Origin: Acuticoccus sp039034015
Lineage (GTDB): Bacteria > Pseudomonadota > Alphaproteobacteria > Rhizobiales > Amorphaceae
NCBI GenBank assembly: GCA_039034015.1
Contig: JBCCBM010000017.1
Location: forward strand, 1 to 64,000
Direction of reading: 5' to 3'
DNA length: 64,000 nt
Position 1 is the first letter of the stretch, and every line of letters starts with the position of its first letter. A model generated the notes under the pieces. It ran no database searches. It was not told the origin of the DNA and worked only from the letters and a program-made list of their open reading frames with translations. Of this stretch, positions 40,092 to 48,900 are shown in pieces. The position numbers were made by a program, and so were the translations under genes.

Positions 40092-41447
40092 GTGGCCCTG
40101 TGGCGGCGGTTTTTGATCATTCCCGGTCTTGCGGTCGGGGTCGGGGCCTTCATCGTCCTCACCCGCGACGAGGCGCCGCCCGTGACCCAGCGCGCGCCCG
40201 AACCCCTGGCGGTGCGCGCGGTGGATGTGACGCCCACCGCCGTTGCCGGCCGGGCGGAAGGCTTTGGCCGGGTGCGCGCCACGCGCCGGTTCGAGGGGGT
40301 GAGCGAGGTGGAAGGCCGGGTGACCGCCCTTGCCGACACGCTCACCGAGGGCGCGTTCATCACCGCCGGCACCGTTTACGCGCGGATTGACCAGCGGGAC
40401 TATGAAATTGCCAAGGCACGCGCGGCGGCAGCGCTGGAAAGCGCGCGGGCGTCACTGGCGGAAATCGCGGCGCGGGAGGATGCGGCGCGCGCCAATCTCG
40501 TCCTGGAAGAGCGGGTGGAGGCGCTGGCCGCCGCCGACCTTGAGCGCAAGCGGAGCCTGGTGGAGCGCGGCACCAACGCGCAAATCACGGTGGACCAGTC
40601 CGAGCGCGATCTCGTCAACCAGACCCGCCGCGTGCAGGAGCTGAAGAACGAGCTCGCGCTTTACGCCGTCCAGCGCGTGTCGGCGGAGGCGTCCATCGCA
40701 TCCTCCACGGTCGACCTTGAGGAGGCCGAGCGCAACCTTGAAAGCACTGTCCTTCGCGTGCCGTTTGATGCGCGCGTGGTGTCGGAAACGCTGGAGGTGG
40801 GTGAATACGTGCGCCCCGGCGACAGCTTGGTAGAGCTGGACGATGTGGCCGCCGCCGACATCACGGTGGAGGTGCAGCCAGCAGCGCTCCGCGCCATGTT
40901 TTCGGTGGGCGCGGGGGATGCGACCGCCGCGCCCATCGCGTTCACCGATCCGGATGCGTTTGATGCGTTCATCGCGCGCGTTGGCCTCACCGCCACCGTC
41001 CACCTTGGGTTCTCCGGCGCAGATGTGACCTGGCCTGGCCGGCCGCTGCGCACCGATGGCTCCATTGATGAAACCACCGGGACCGTCGGCGTCATCGTGC
41101 GGGTGGACGACCCTTATGGGGCGGTGGACGGGCGGGGCGGGCCGCCGCTGACAGTCGGTGCGTTTGTGCGCGTGGTGTTTGAAACGCGCGCCGTTGCGGG
41201 GCGGATCACCGTGCCGCGGGAGGCGGTGCGCCGCGCGGCCGACGGAGCGGCGTTCGTCTATGTCGCGCTCCCTGATGACACGCTCGGCCGGCGGGCGGTG
41301 ACGCTGTCGGCCCCCGTGAACGGCGCCATCATTGTGGAGGCGGGGCTTGAGGCGGGAGACCGCGTGGTCCTCTCCCGCCCGCAACCGCCGATCCTTGGGA
41401 TGCCGCTCACGCCGATCATCGACCGTGTGGCGGTGGCGGCCCAATGA
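40092..41447 (+). CDS. RND efflux periplasmic adaptor (HlyD/AcrA type)
   Basis: A 451-residue membrane fusion protein. One N-terminal hydrophobic anchor (FLIIPGLAVGVGAFIVL) is followed by the lipoyl/barrel-sandwich half (FEGVSEVEGRVTALADTLTE), then a long alpha-hairpin (about residues 90-210, rich in Ala, Glu and Arg). The second lipoyl half has VLRVPFDARVVSETLEVGEY, and a beta-barrel and membrane-proximal region follow. GGAGG sits just before the GTG at 40092; a GTG at 40080 would overlap it. It pairs with the RND permease, which starts in its stop codon. Confidence 0.9.
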   Translation: MALWRRFLIIPGLAVGVGAFIVLTRDEAPPVTQRAPEPLAVRAVDVTPTAVAGRAEGFGRVRATRRFEGVSEVEGRVTALADTLTEGAFITAGTVYARIDQRDYEIAKARAAAALESARASLAEIAAREDAARANLVLEERVEALAAADLERKRSLVERGTNAQITVDQSERDLVNQTRRVQELKNELALYAVQRVSAEASIASSTVDLEEAERNLESTVLRVPFDARVVSETLEVGEYVRPGDSLVELDDVAAADITVEVQPAALRAMFSVGAGDATAAPIAFTDPDAFDAFIARVGLTATVHLGFSGADVTWPGRPLRTDGSIDETTGTVGVIVRVDDPYGAVDGRGGPPLTVGAFVRVVFETRAVAGRITVPREAVRRAADGAAFVYVALPDDTLGRRAVTLSAPVNGAIIVEAGLEAGDRVVLSRPQPPILGMPLTPIIDRVAVAAQ

Positions 41448-44400
41448 TCGGCTATTTCGTCAACCATCCCAACGCGTCGAACCTTTTGATGGTGGCGGCC
41501 GTCATCGTCGGGCTTTCCGCGCTGCCGCAGATGGAGCGGGAGAGTTTTCCAGAGTTCGTGCCCTCAAAGGTTGCCGTTGAGGTGGTTTATCCGGGCGCGT
41601 CGGCCGCGGATGTGGACGAGGAGGTCTGCCAATCGCTGGACAGTGCGCTCGGTGACATCACGGGGCTCACCGAGCTCACCTGCCAGTCGGTGGAGGGCCG
41701 GGCCACCGCAACGCTGGAACTCCAGGAGGGCGGCGACCTTGGCCAGTTTTACAACGACATCTTGTCGGACGTGTCGGCCCTCAACGATTTGCCGGATGAT
41801 GCGGAGGCGCCCACGGTCTCCATTGCCGCGCGCACAGAGCAGATCGCGCTCCTCGCCGTCACCGGGATTGCCGACGAGGACGCGCTGAAGCGGTACGCGG
41901 ACTATTTTGAGGCGCAGCTCACCGCGCTGCCGCTGGTGGCCGATGCGGTGGTGACGGGGATTAGCGATCAGGAGGTGCGCGTGCTCCTTGATCCGGTGAG
42001 CCTGCGCCGTTTTGGCCTCAGCGCGCGGGATGTGGCCGATGCGCTGGAGGCGCGCAGCCTGCGCCAGCCGCTCGGCACAGTCGCGACGCGGGCGAGCGAG
42101 ATCACGCTGCGCTATGGGGATGCCAGGCGCGATGTTGCCGAACTCTCGCGCCTTGTGATCCGCGAGACGGCGTCGGGCGGCTTCGTCCGCCTTTCGGATG
42201 TGGCGACCATCGTGCGGGCGGAGGCCGCGCCCGAGCTCCAATCCTTCCTCGACGGGGGGCGGGCGGCCGTTCTTTCCATCACCAAGACGAAGGATGCGGA
42301 CGCCATCGAAGCCTTTGGCGCGGTGGAGGCGCTGATTGCGGCCGAGACGGCGCGGTTTCCAAAACCGTTTGCCATCACGGTGACGCGCAACGAGACCGAG
42401 AATATTGAAGATCGCATCAGCCTCATCGTGTCCAACACAGTGATTGGGCTTGTTCTCGTGCTCCTGGTGATGGTGGCTTACTTCTCGCTGGGGTCCGCGT
42501 TTTGGATTGCGGCGGCGCTTCCGGTCACGTTTTGCGCCGCGTTCTTTGTGCTGTCGGTGTTGGGGCAGACGATCAACATGATCTCGCTGATTGGGCTTTT
42601 GATGGCGGTGGGCTTGATCATGGACGATTCCATTGTGATTGCCGACAACATTGCCCGTTGGCGAAAGACCCACCCGCCCGCGGAGGCGGCCGTGCGGGGC
42701 ACGATGGAGGTGATGCCGGGGGTGCTCGCCTCCTTCCTCACGACGGCGTCGGTCTTTGGGCCGTTGATGTTTTTGTCGGGCGAGATGGGGCAGATCCTGA
42801 AAGTCATCCCCATCGTGCTCTTGGTGACGCTGGCGCTCAGCCTGGTGGAGGCGTTTTTGATCTTGCCGAACCACCTGTCGCACACCGCATCCGACCCCGA
42901 AAAGGACGCTGCGCGCGCAGCCCCCCGGGCGACCGAATGGGTGAAAACGCGCCTGGTGCTGCCCCTTGTGGCGCGCTTTGTGGCGTGGCGATACCTCACG
43001 CTGGGGCTGACGGTCTCACTCTTGGTGGCAACGGTGGGGCTGGTGGCGGGCGGCCATGTGAAGGTGGTGGGCTTCCCCACCATTGAGGCCGACACCATTG
43101 AGGCCCGCGTGGCGTTGACGGCGGGGACGCCGCTCCCCCGCACCGCGCGGGTGGCCGAGCAACTGACCGATGCGCTGGCGCGGGTGAACGCGCAGCTTTC
43201 CCCCGGCACCGAAGGCGGCGCGCCGCTGGTGGAGCGGGTGCTGATCCGCTTTGCCGCCAACGGGGATGTGGCGTCCAACGGGCCGCACACGCTCACCGTC
43301 ACTGTGGACCTTTTGAAGAGTGCGGTGCGCAACGTGTCGGCCGACGATGTGTTGGACCTTTGGCGCGCGGAGGCGGGGCCGATCACCGACCTTTCGCAGA
43401 TCAGCTTTTCCCAATCGAGTGTGGGGCCGGGCGGGGCGGACCTCGATGTTGAGGTGCGCGGGCGCGACCTTGGCGCCCTTGAGGCGGCCGCCGCAACGCT
43501 TCAGCGCCGGCTGTTGGCCGAGCCCGGCATTCGGGAGGCGCGGCTTGATTTCACCCGCGGGCAGACCGCGCTTGTGCTTGCCGTCAACGATCTTGGCATT
43601 GCGGCGGGGCTGAGCCCGCAGGCGCTGGCGGCCCAGCTGCGCGGCGCCTTTTCGGGCACCGAGACCGATACCTTTCGCGAAGAATTTTCCGACGGCGCGG
43701 TCCGGGTCGAAGTGGGCGATTTTGTGGGCTCGCTCACCGCGCTGGAGGATTTTCCGGTCATGATGCCGGGTGGCAAGCAGACCGCGCTCTCAGCGGTGGC
43801 GCGCATCACGGTGGAGGGTGCGTTTGAGCAAATCACGCGCAAAGAGGGCGCCGCGATTGCCAAGATTGAAGGGTCCATCGACCGCCAAGCGCTCACCGCC
43901 GGCGATGTGGCGCGCCTGGTGACCGAGCGGCTTGGCCCAGAGGTGATGGCCGAGCACCCGGGCGTTACCATTGCGATTGGCGGCGCGTCACAGGCAACAT
44001 CTGAGACGCAATCGTCGATCGTCACCTCGCTGCTTCTGGGGCTTGTGGGGGTTTATTTGATCCTCGCGTTCCTCTTCCGCAGTTATACGTTGCCGTTGGT
44101 GGTGATGTTGTCGATCCCCTTTGCGGTGATTGGGATGGTCTTGGGCCATCTTGCGCTAGGGATTGACCTTGCGATGCCTTCATTTGTGGGCTTTGCCTCG
44201 CTGGCGGGCATTGTCGTCAACAACGCGATCCTCTTCGTGACCTTCTTTGAGCGCGGCATTCGCGATGGTGATGTGGCCTCGGCGGCCGTCGCGGCGGTGA
44301 GCGACCGGTTCCGCGCCATCGTGCTCTCGTTCACCACCACGTTTGTGGGGCTGATGCCGATTGTGCTGGAGACGAGCCCGCAGGCGCAGGTGATGGTCCC

Positions 44401-44554
44401 CCTGGTGACGGCGGTGGCGTTTGGCCTGTTGTCATCCACGCTCCTCAGCATCTTTGTGCTGCCGGCCGCGCTCACGATTTACTTTGACTATGCGTCTGTC
44501 ACGCGCTGGGCGGCGACGCGGGATCAGCGTTCTGCGGCGCCCGCGGCAGCGTGA
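41444..44554 (+). CDS. RND-family efflux permease
   Basis: A 1036-residue inner-membrane proton antiporter of the AcrB/MdtB superfamily. It has the standard layout: one N-terminal membrane helix, two large periplasmic loops, and two blocks of helices. The helix-4 proton-relay motif appears as LLMAVGLIMDDSIVIADNIA, and PLVVMLSIPFAVIGMVLGHL and LAGIVVNNAILFVTFFERGI mark the second half. Substrates unknown. It partners the adaptor encoded upstream; an outer-membrane channel is not present here. Its last 56 bp overlap the convergent histidine kinase gene. Confidence 0.94.
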   Translation: MIGYFVNHPNASNLLMVAAVIVGLSALPQMERESFPEFVPSKVAVEVVYPGASAADVDEEVCQSLDSALGDITGLTELTCQSVEGRATATLELQEGGDLGQFYNDILSDVSALNDLPDDAEAPTVSIAARTEQIALLAVTGIADEDALKRYADYFEAQLTALPLVADAVVTGISDQEVRVLLDPVSLRRFGLSARDVADALEARSLRQPLGTVATRASEITLRYGDARRDVAELSRLVIRETASGGFVRLSDVATIVRAEAAPELQSFLDGGRAAVLSITKTKDADAIEAFGAVEALIAAETARFPKPFAITVTRNETENIEDRISLIVSNTVIGLVLVLLVMVAYFSLGSAFWIAAALPVTFCAAFFVLSVLGQTINMISLIGLLMAVGLIMDDSIVIADNIARWRKTHPPAEAAVRGTMEVMPGVLASFLTTASVFGPLMFLSGEMGQILKVIPIVLLVTLALSLVEAFLILPNHLSHTASDPEKDAARAAPRATEWVKTRLVLPLVARFVAWRYLTLGLTVSLLVATVGLVAGGHVKVVGFPTIEADTIEARVALTAGTPLPRTARVAEQLTDALARVNAQLSPGTEGGAPLVERVLIRFAANGDVASNGPHTLTVTVDLLKSAVRNVSADDVLDLWRAEAGPITDLSQISFSQSSVGPGGADLDVEVRGRDLGALEAAAATLQRRLLAEPGIREARLDFTRGQTALVLAVNDLGIAAGLSPQALAAQLRGAFSGTETDTFREEFSDGAVRVEVGDFVGSLTALEDFPVMMPGGKQTALSAVARITVEGAFEQITRKEGAAIAKIEGSIDRQALTAGDVARLVTERLGPEVMAEHPGVTIAIGGASQATSETQSSIVTSLLLGLVGVYLILAFLFRSYTLPLVVMLSIPFAVIGMVLGHLALGIDLAMPSFVGFASLAGIVVNNAILFVTFFERGIRDGDVASAAVAAVSDRFRAIVLSFTTTFVGLMPIVLETSPQAQVMVPLVTAVAFGLLSSTLLSIFVLPAALTIYFDYASVTRWAATRDQRSAAPAAA

Positions 44555-45869
44555 GAGTGACGATGAGGCCGGTGGGCTGATTGTCGGCAAGGGCAATGGT
44601 GCCGCCGTGCCGCGCCACGATTTGGCGGGTGATGGAAAGGCCGAGGCCAAAGCCTGTGTCGGCGCCGCGGGTGCGCGCCGCATCACCGCGCCAGAAGGGC
44701 TCCAGCGCCGCGAAGCGTTCATCCTCAGACAGGCCAGGGCCGTTGTCGGCAACGGAAAGGCTCACCGTGTCGTCCGTTGCGGTGAGCGTGAGGGTGGCGT
44801 GCGCCCCGTAGGTGACAGCGTTTTGGATGATGTTGGTGAGCGCGCGGCGGATGAGGGCGGGGTCAAGCGTGGCGGCCACCCGCGGCGGCCCGGTGAAGGT
44901 GATGGCGGCGCCCACATCGGTGAGATCGTCGCACACGGCCTGGGCAAGGGCTGAAACATCCACCGGCTGGCGGGCGAGCGTCGTCGTGCCATCGCGGATG
45001 AAGCTGAGCGCGGAGGCGACCATCACCTCCATCGCCCGCACGTCGGTGAGGAGGGCTGTGCGGTCGGGCGTGGGCCCCTCAAGGCGCAGGCGCATGCGGG
45101 TGAGCGGGGTGCGCAAGTCGTGGCTGATGGCGGCGAGCGTTGCGCTTTTGGCATCGATGAGGGATTTTAATCGCGCGCGCATGGCGTTGAAGGCGCGGGC
45201 TACGGTGCGCACCTCCGCGGGGCCGCGCTCGGGCGCTGTCCCGGCCGATAGATCGCGCGAGAAGCGGTCCGCCGCCTCCGACAAGCGCTTTAACGGCGCG
45301 ACCAGCGTGCCTGACGCCCAGATGGTGAACGCCATGATGGGGAGCGCGAGAAGCGTGAGCAGCAAAACAAACACAAAGATCGGGAAAAGGCGCGCCGGGG
45401 CCGACAGCGATGGCGTGAAGATGAGGAAGGTCCCGTCCGACAGCGTTGTGGTGACGCCATAGTTCGCCATGGAAAGCGGGAAGGTTTTGTAGGTTTGATT
45501 GTCGACCACGCCGATGGGTTGGTTGTTGGCAAGCACCAAGAATTCGCGGATGGCGGCAAGATAAAACCGGCCGGGGGGCAACAGATCCGCCTCCGGAACG
45601 AGGGTGACAGCGGCGGCCTCGCGAAACCTTGGATCCCGTGTGAGGATGGCGTTGACGGCCGTGCGCTCGGCCGCGGGCGGCAGGCTTTTGAGCGCGGTTA
45701 TGGCGGTGGTGAAGGGGGCCGTCACCTCCCGCGCGACGGCCCGGGGCGGGGAGACGCCGTCCCAAATGACGAATTGGACGAAGGCGAGCGCAAGGCCCGT
45801 GGAGAGGATTTGCGTGGTGGCAATGAGGGCGATGATCTGCCCGCGGATCGGAAGCCCGCGGCGCCTCAC
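44499..45869 (-). CDS. sensor histidine kinase
   Basis: A 456-residue inner-membrane kinase. A first membrane helix (IIALIATTQILSTGLALAFV) and a second (around residues 175-200) enclose a periplasmic domain of about 150 residues. A HAMP linker, the phosphoacceptor box LAAISHDLRTPLTRMRLRLE, and ATPase motifs NIIQNAVTYGA, SVADNGPGLSEDE and GFGLGLSITRQIVARHGG follow. The GTG start overlaps the regulator's TGA stop (GTGA). The HDLRTPL box is EnvZ-like. Convergence with the RND pump genes suggests, but does not show, that it controls them. Confidence 0.92.
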   Translation of the reverse strand: MRRRGLPIRGQIIALIATTQILSTGLALAFVQFVIWDGVSPPRAVAREVTAPFTTAITALKSLPPAAERTAVNAILTRDPRFREAAAVTLVPEADLLPPGRFYLAAIREFLVLANNQPIGVVDNQTYKTFPLSMANYGVTTTLSDGTFLIFTPSLSAPARLFPIFVFVLLLTLLALPIMAFTIWASGTLVAPLKRLSEAADRFSRDLSAGTAPERGPAEVRTVARAFNAMRARLKSLIDAKSATLAAISHDLRTPLTRMRLRLEGPTPDRTALLTDVRAMEVMVASALSFIRDGTTTLARQPVDVSALAQAVCDDLTDVGAAITFTGPPRVAATLDPALIRRALTNIIQNAVTYGAHATLTLTATDDTVSLSVADNGPGLSEDERFAALEPFWRGDAARTRGADTGFGLGLSITRQIVARHGGTIALADNQPTGLIVTLTLPRAPQNADPASPPSA

Positions 45870-46582
45870 CGCCGTTCCACCTCGGGGGTGAACATATAGC
45901 CGCCCAGGCGCACGGTTTTGACGTAAAGCGGGGCGCGGGGGTCGTGCTCGATCTTGCGGCGAATGCGGCTGATGAGGGTGTCGATGCTGCGGTCGAAGGC
46001 GGCGGCCGCGCCCGTTCCTTGGGTGAGGTCGAGGAGTTGGTCGCGCGTGAGGACCCGGCGCGGGTGGGTGCACAGCGCCTGGAGAAGGCTGAACTCGGCG
46101 CCCGTGAGCGTGACGTTGACGCCGGCCGGGTCGGTGAGTTCGCGCCGGTGGGGGGTAAGGGTCCACCCGTCGAAGGTGAGGGTGGTCGTGTCGTGCGCGG
46201 TGCCGGCGTTGGCGTCGAACCGGCGCAGGACCGCGCGGATCCTGGCCAAAAGTTCGCGCAGGCTGAAGGGTTTGGCGACATAATCGTCGGCGCCGATTTC
46301 AAGGCCCACCACGCGGTCCGCCTCCTCTCCCGCGGCGGTCAGCATGATGAGGGGGAGCATCGTGTCCTGGCGCAGGCGCCGCGCGATGGAAAGGCCGCTT
46401 TCGCCGGGCAACATGAGGTCCAGGAGGACGATATCAGGCAGACTTGCGCCAAGCGCACGGTCAAGCCCCGGCCCATCGCGCGCGATGGTCACGCGAAAGC
46501 CGTTGGCCTCCAGATAGTCGGCGACAAGGCCGGCGATCTCGGCGTCATCCTCGACGATGAGGGCTTTCGTCGGCGCGCGCAT
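45866..46582 (-). CDS. OmpR-family response regulator
   Basis: A 238-residue regulator. The receiver pocket is ALIVEDDAEIAG, phosphoacceptor Asp55 in IVLLDLMLPGESGLS, and Lys in DDYVAKPFSLRELLA. The winged-helix output domain has GAEFSLLQALCTHPRRVLTR and ends near LYVKTVRLGGYMFTPE. The ATG at 46582 begins the receiver; a TTG at 46600 is less likely. First gene of the pair with the histidine kinase. Its promoter lies in the 40-bp repeat region or between it and the start. Confidence 0.93.
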   Translation of the reverse strand: MRAPTKALIVEDDAEIAGLVADYLEANGFRVTIARDGPGLDRALGASLPDIVLLDLMLPGESGLSIARRLRQDTMLPLIMLTAAGEEADRVVGLEIGADDYVAKPFSLRELLARIRAVLRRFDANAGTAHDTTTLTFDGWTLTPHRRELTDPAGVNVTLTGAEFSLLQALCTHPRRVLTRDQLLDLTQGTGAAAAFDRSIDTLISRIRRKIEHDPRAPLYVKTVRLGGYMFTPEVERR

Positions 46583-46639
46583 TTTGCGACCAAGCGCCAA
46601 TTTTGGGGCCCTGTCACGCGCTGATTTGTGTCGGATTTT

Positions 46640-46818
46640 GTCTCGCGCTTCGCGGGGTTTTTTTCTGCGCTACCGCCCTTCGGGCTGCTTGAGCGCGGTT
46701 TTTTCTGCGCGACCGCCCGTTGGGCTGCTTAAGCGCGGTTTTTTCTGCGCTAGCGCCCGTTGGGCTGCTTAAGCGCGGTTTTTTCTGCTCCACCGCCCGT
46801 TGGGCTGCTTGAGCGCGG
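46640..46818 (+). repeat. array of 40-bp tandem repeats (array A)
   Basis: Four units of exactly 40 bp start at 46659, 46699, 46739 and 46779, preceded by a partial unit at about 46640-46658. Each reads T-run, CTGCGCTACCGCCC, GTT or TTC, GGGCTGCTT, then AGCGCGG. Within a unit, GCCC and GGGC form a small hairpin. AGCGC at one unit's end and GCGCT in the next flank the T-run. The array fills most of the 317-bp gap between two divergent genes. The same repeat recurs at 54461-54580 in opposite orientation. Confidence 0.92.
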
Positions 46819-46899
46819 ACAAATGGGCGCGATCCGGCCAACTTGCTGAAACATCTCGCGCCCATGGGTTTGCCACGAACTCAGATGGGGATTGGTGTG

Positions 46900-47223
46900 A
46901 TGCGCGTTTTGGTTTTGGTGATGGGGCTTTTGGTGGCGGCTGCAGGCGCACAGGCGGATGTGGCAGCGCGGGTGGCCGATGGCGCGGCGTGGGACATGAC
47001 GGGGCAAAACGGGCGGTCGGGCACGCTCACCCTCAAAGGCGATGGGACGGGGACGATGCGCGCCGGCCCCTTTTCACTCGCAACCGACTGGTGGGGGCAA
47101 GGGGCCAACGGGCTTTGCCTCAAAAACCGGATGATGGGCACGCGCTGCGTGACGCTTCGGCCCGGTGCCGGCGGCTATGACGGGGTTGCCGATGGGGCAA
47201 CGGTCCTGCGGTTGCGCCGCTGA
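46900..47223 (+). CDS. small secreted protein of unknown family
   Basis: I do not recognise this 107-residue protein. A signal peptide MRVLVLVMGLLVAAAGAQA precedes an ~88-residue mature part with two cysteines (GLCLKN, GTRCVTL), a Gly/Thr-rich central stretch (GRSGTLTLKGDGTGTMRAG) and aromatic residues in SLATDWWGQGANG. The pattern suggests a small beta-rich periplasmic domain. The ATG at 46900 has GGGGA eight bases upstream; an ATG five codons earlier is possible. It follows repeat array A and is followed by the TRAP operon after 93 bp. Confidence 0.65.
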   Translation: MRVLVLVMGLLVAAAGAQADVAARVADGAAWDMTGQNGRSGTLTLKGDGTGTMRAGPFSLATDWWGQGANGLCLKNRMMGTRCVTLRPGAGGYDGVADGATVLRLRR

Positions 47224-47316
47224 GCGCGGCGCGTGACCATGCAGTCTGTTGCAGTGTCCCGGCGGCCTTGCGTATAGGAGATCACAAGAAAACAAACACA
47301 CGTGAGGGAGAACGCC

Positions 47317-48303
47317 ATGCGTTCATGGGTCAACGGGGTTTTGGGAACGGTGGCCGCGGCCGCTTTGGCGACCACCGCGCAGGCGACCGACCTTCGCCTC
47401 TCCCACCAATGGTCCACCAAGGATGTGCGCCACAAGGTGGCCGAGATTGTCGCGGCGGAGGTGGCCGCGGCGGATGTGGGCCTCGAGATCAAGATTTTCC
47501 CGTCAAAGTCGCTGTTTAAGCCGCGGGAGCAGTATCGCCCGCTGAGCCGCGGCCAGCTCGATATGACGGTCTTCCCGCTCAGCTATGCGGGCGGTCAGCA
47601 GCCCTCCTTCAACCTCACCCTGATGCCGGGCCTTGTGAAAAACCATGACCATGCGGCGCGTTTGGCGCAGTCGCCCTTCATGGAAGCGCTCGAGGCTAAG
47701 ATGGCCGAAGATGATGTGATGGTCCTGGTCCACGGTTATTTGGCCGGCGGCTTTGTGGGCAAGGAAAAGTGCATCACCAAGCCGGAGGATGTGGAAGGCC
47801 TTCAGACCCGCGCGGCCGGAAAGTCGTTTGAGCAGATGTTGGTGGGCGCCGGCGCGTCGATCGCGTCGATGGCCTCGTCTGAGATCTATAGCGCGCTCCA
47901 AACCGGGGTTTTGGATGCGGCGAACACGTCGTCCGCCTCGTTCGTGTCGTACCGGATTTTTGAGCAGGTGGCCTGTTACACGCCAGCATCCGACGTTGCC
48001 CTGTGGTTCCTTTATCAGCCGCTGTTGATGAACAAGTCCACCTTTGAGGGGCTTTCTGCCGAGCAACAGGATGCGCTGATGGCGGGTGCCGCCAAAGCGC
48101 AAGCCTACTATCAAGACGAGGCGAAGAAGCAAGATGCCGCCTCTGTGGCTGTCTTTGAGGAAGCGGGCGTTGAAATCGCGCAGATGAGCGATGAAGACTT
48201 TGCCGCATGGCAGGCGCTGGCGAAGGAAACATCGTACAAAGCGTTTGTGGAAAGCGTGCCCGACGGGCAAGCGCTCCTCGACATGGCGCTTTCGGTCGAG
48301 TGA
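47317..48303 (+). CDS. dctP: TRAP transporter substrate-binding protein DctP
   Basis: A 328-residue periplasmic binding protein of the DctP family. A signal peptide ends near TTAQA, followed by TDLRLSHQWSTKDVRHKVAE. Family signatures include LKIFPS-like LEIKIFPSKSLFKPREQY, EDVEGLQTRAAGKSFEQMLV with the conserved Arg that binds a carboxylate, and MASSEIYSALQTGVLDAANT. A carboxylate-bearing ligand is therefore likely. The ATG at 47317 follows GAGGGAG. It heads the operon dctP-dctQ-dctM. Confidence 0.93.
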   Translation: MRSWVNGVLGTVAAAALATTAQATDLRLSHQWSTKDVRHKVAEIVAAEVAAADVGLEIKIFPSKSLFKPREQYRPLSRGQLDMTVFPLSYAGGQQPSFNLTLMPGLVKNHDHAARLAQSPFMEALEAKMAEDDVMVLVHGYLAGGFVGKEKCITKPEDVEGLQTRAAGKSFEQMLVGAGASIASMASSEIYSALQTGVLDAANTSSASFVSYRIFEQVACYTPASDVALWFLYQPLLMNKSTFEGLSAEQQDALMAGAAKAQAYYQDEAKKQDAASVAVFEEAGVEIAQMSDEDFAAWQALAKETSYKAFVESVPDGQALLDMALSVE

Positions 48304-48381
48304 TGCACGGGCGCCGGCGCGGCCGTTGACGCTGCGCCGGCGCAGTTGTCGCAAAGATCTGCCCAAAACGGAGACGCTGCG

Positions 48382-48900
48382 ATGGGTTCGCCAGGCCGGC
48401 CGGGCGCGAGCGCGCACTTTCAACGCGTTGTCGGTTGGATGTCAGAGGTCTCCGGCTGGATTGCGGCAGCGATGATCCTGGGCGCCGTCATCCTCACCTG
48501 CCAGATGATCTTTGTGCGGTTTGTCCTCAACGCGTCGACGGTCTGGCAGACCGAGGTTGTGGTTTACTTGATGGTCGGCGCGACGTTGCTTGGCCTTGCG
48601 TTCGTGCAAAAGCACAAAGGGCACGTGAACGTCGACCTTTTGCCCCTGTGGCTGCCACCGCGACAGGCCCGATGGCTCGCGCTCGGCACCCAGGTTTGCG
48701 CGCTTCTCGTGATCGCGCTTTGCCTCTTTTATGGGTTTGAGTTTTGGCACCTTGCCCAATCCCGCGGGTGGACGTCTGACACGGTGACGGCGGTGCCCCT
48801 GTGGATCCCTTATCTGGCGCTGCCGGTTGGCCTCGCGCTCCTCTTTCTCCAGCTTTTGGCCGACTTTGTGGCGACCGCCACCGGCGATGAGGCGCGCTGA
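48382..48900 (+). CDS. dctQ: TRAP transporter small permease DctQ
   Basis: A 172-residue small permease with four hydrophobic segments, the normal DctQ layout: one from about residue 22, then LMVGATLLGLAFVQKHKGHV, one around residue 90, and a last one ending LLQLLADFVATAT. The loop VNVDLLPLWLPPRQARWLAL is family-typical. The ATG at 48382 has GGAGA ahead of it. Its stop overlaps the dctM start by one base (TGATG). Confidence 0.92.
   Translation: MGSPGRPGASAHFQRVVGWMSEVSGWIAAAMILGAVILTCQMIFVRFVLNASTVWQTEVVVYLMVGATLLGLAFVQKHKGHVNVDLLPLWLPPRQARWLALGTQVCALLVIALCLFYGFEFWHLAQSRGWTSDTVTAVPLWIPYLALPVGLALLFLQLLADFVATATGDEAR

Noticed and set aside
46640..46818. CRISPR array
   Set aside because: The period is 40 bp throughout, with the whole unit conserved and no variable spacers, so it is a tandem repeat.
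46614..46865. Small Lys/Arg-rich protein encoded across repeat array A on the minus strand
   Set aside because: The 40-bp period is not a codon multiple, so the frame cycles through the repeat. The peptide repeats only reflect the DNA repeat, and there is no ribosome site.
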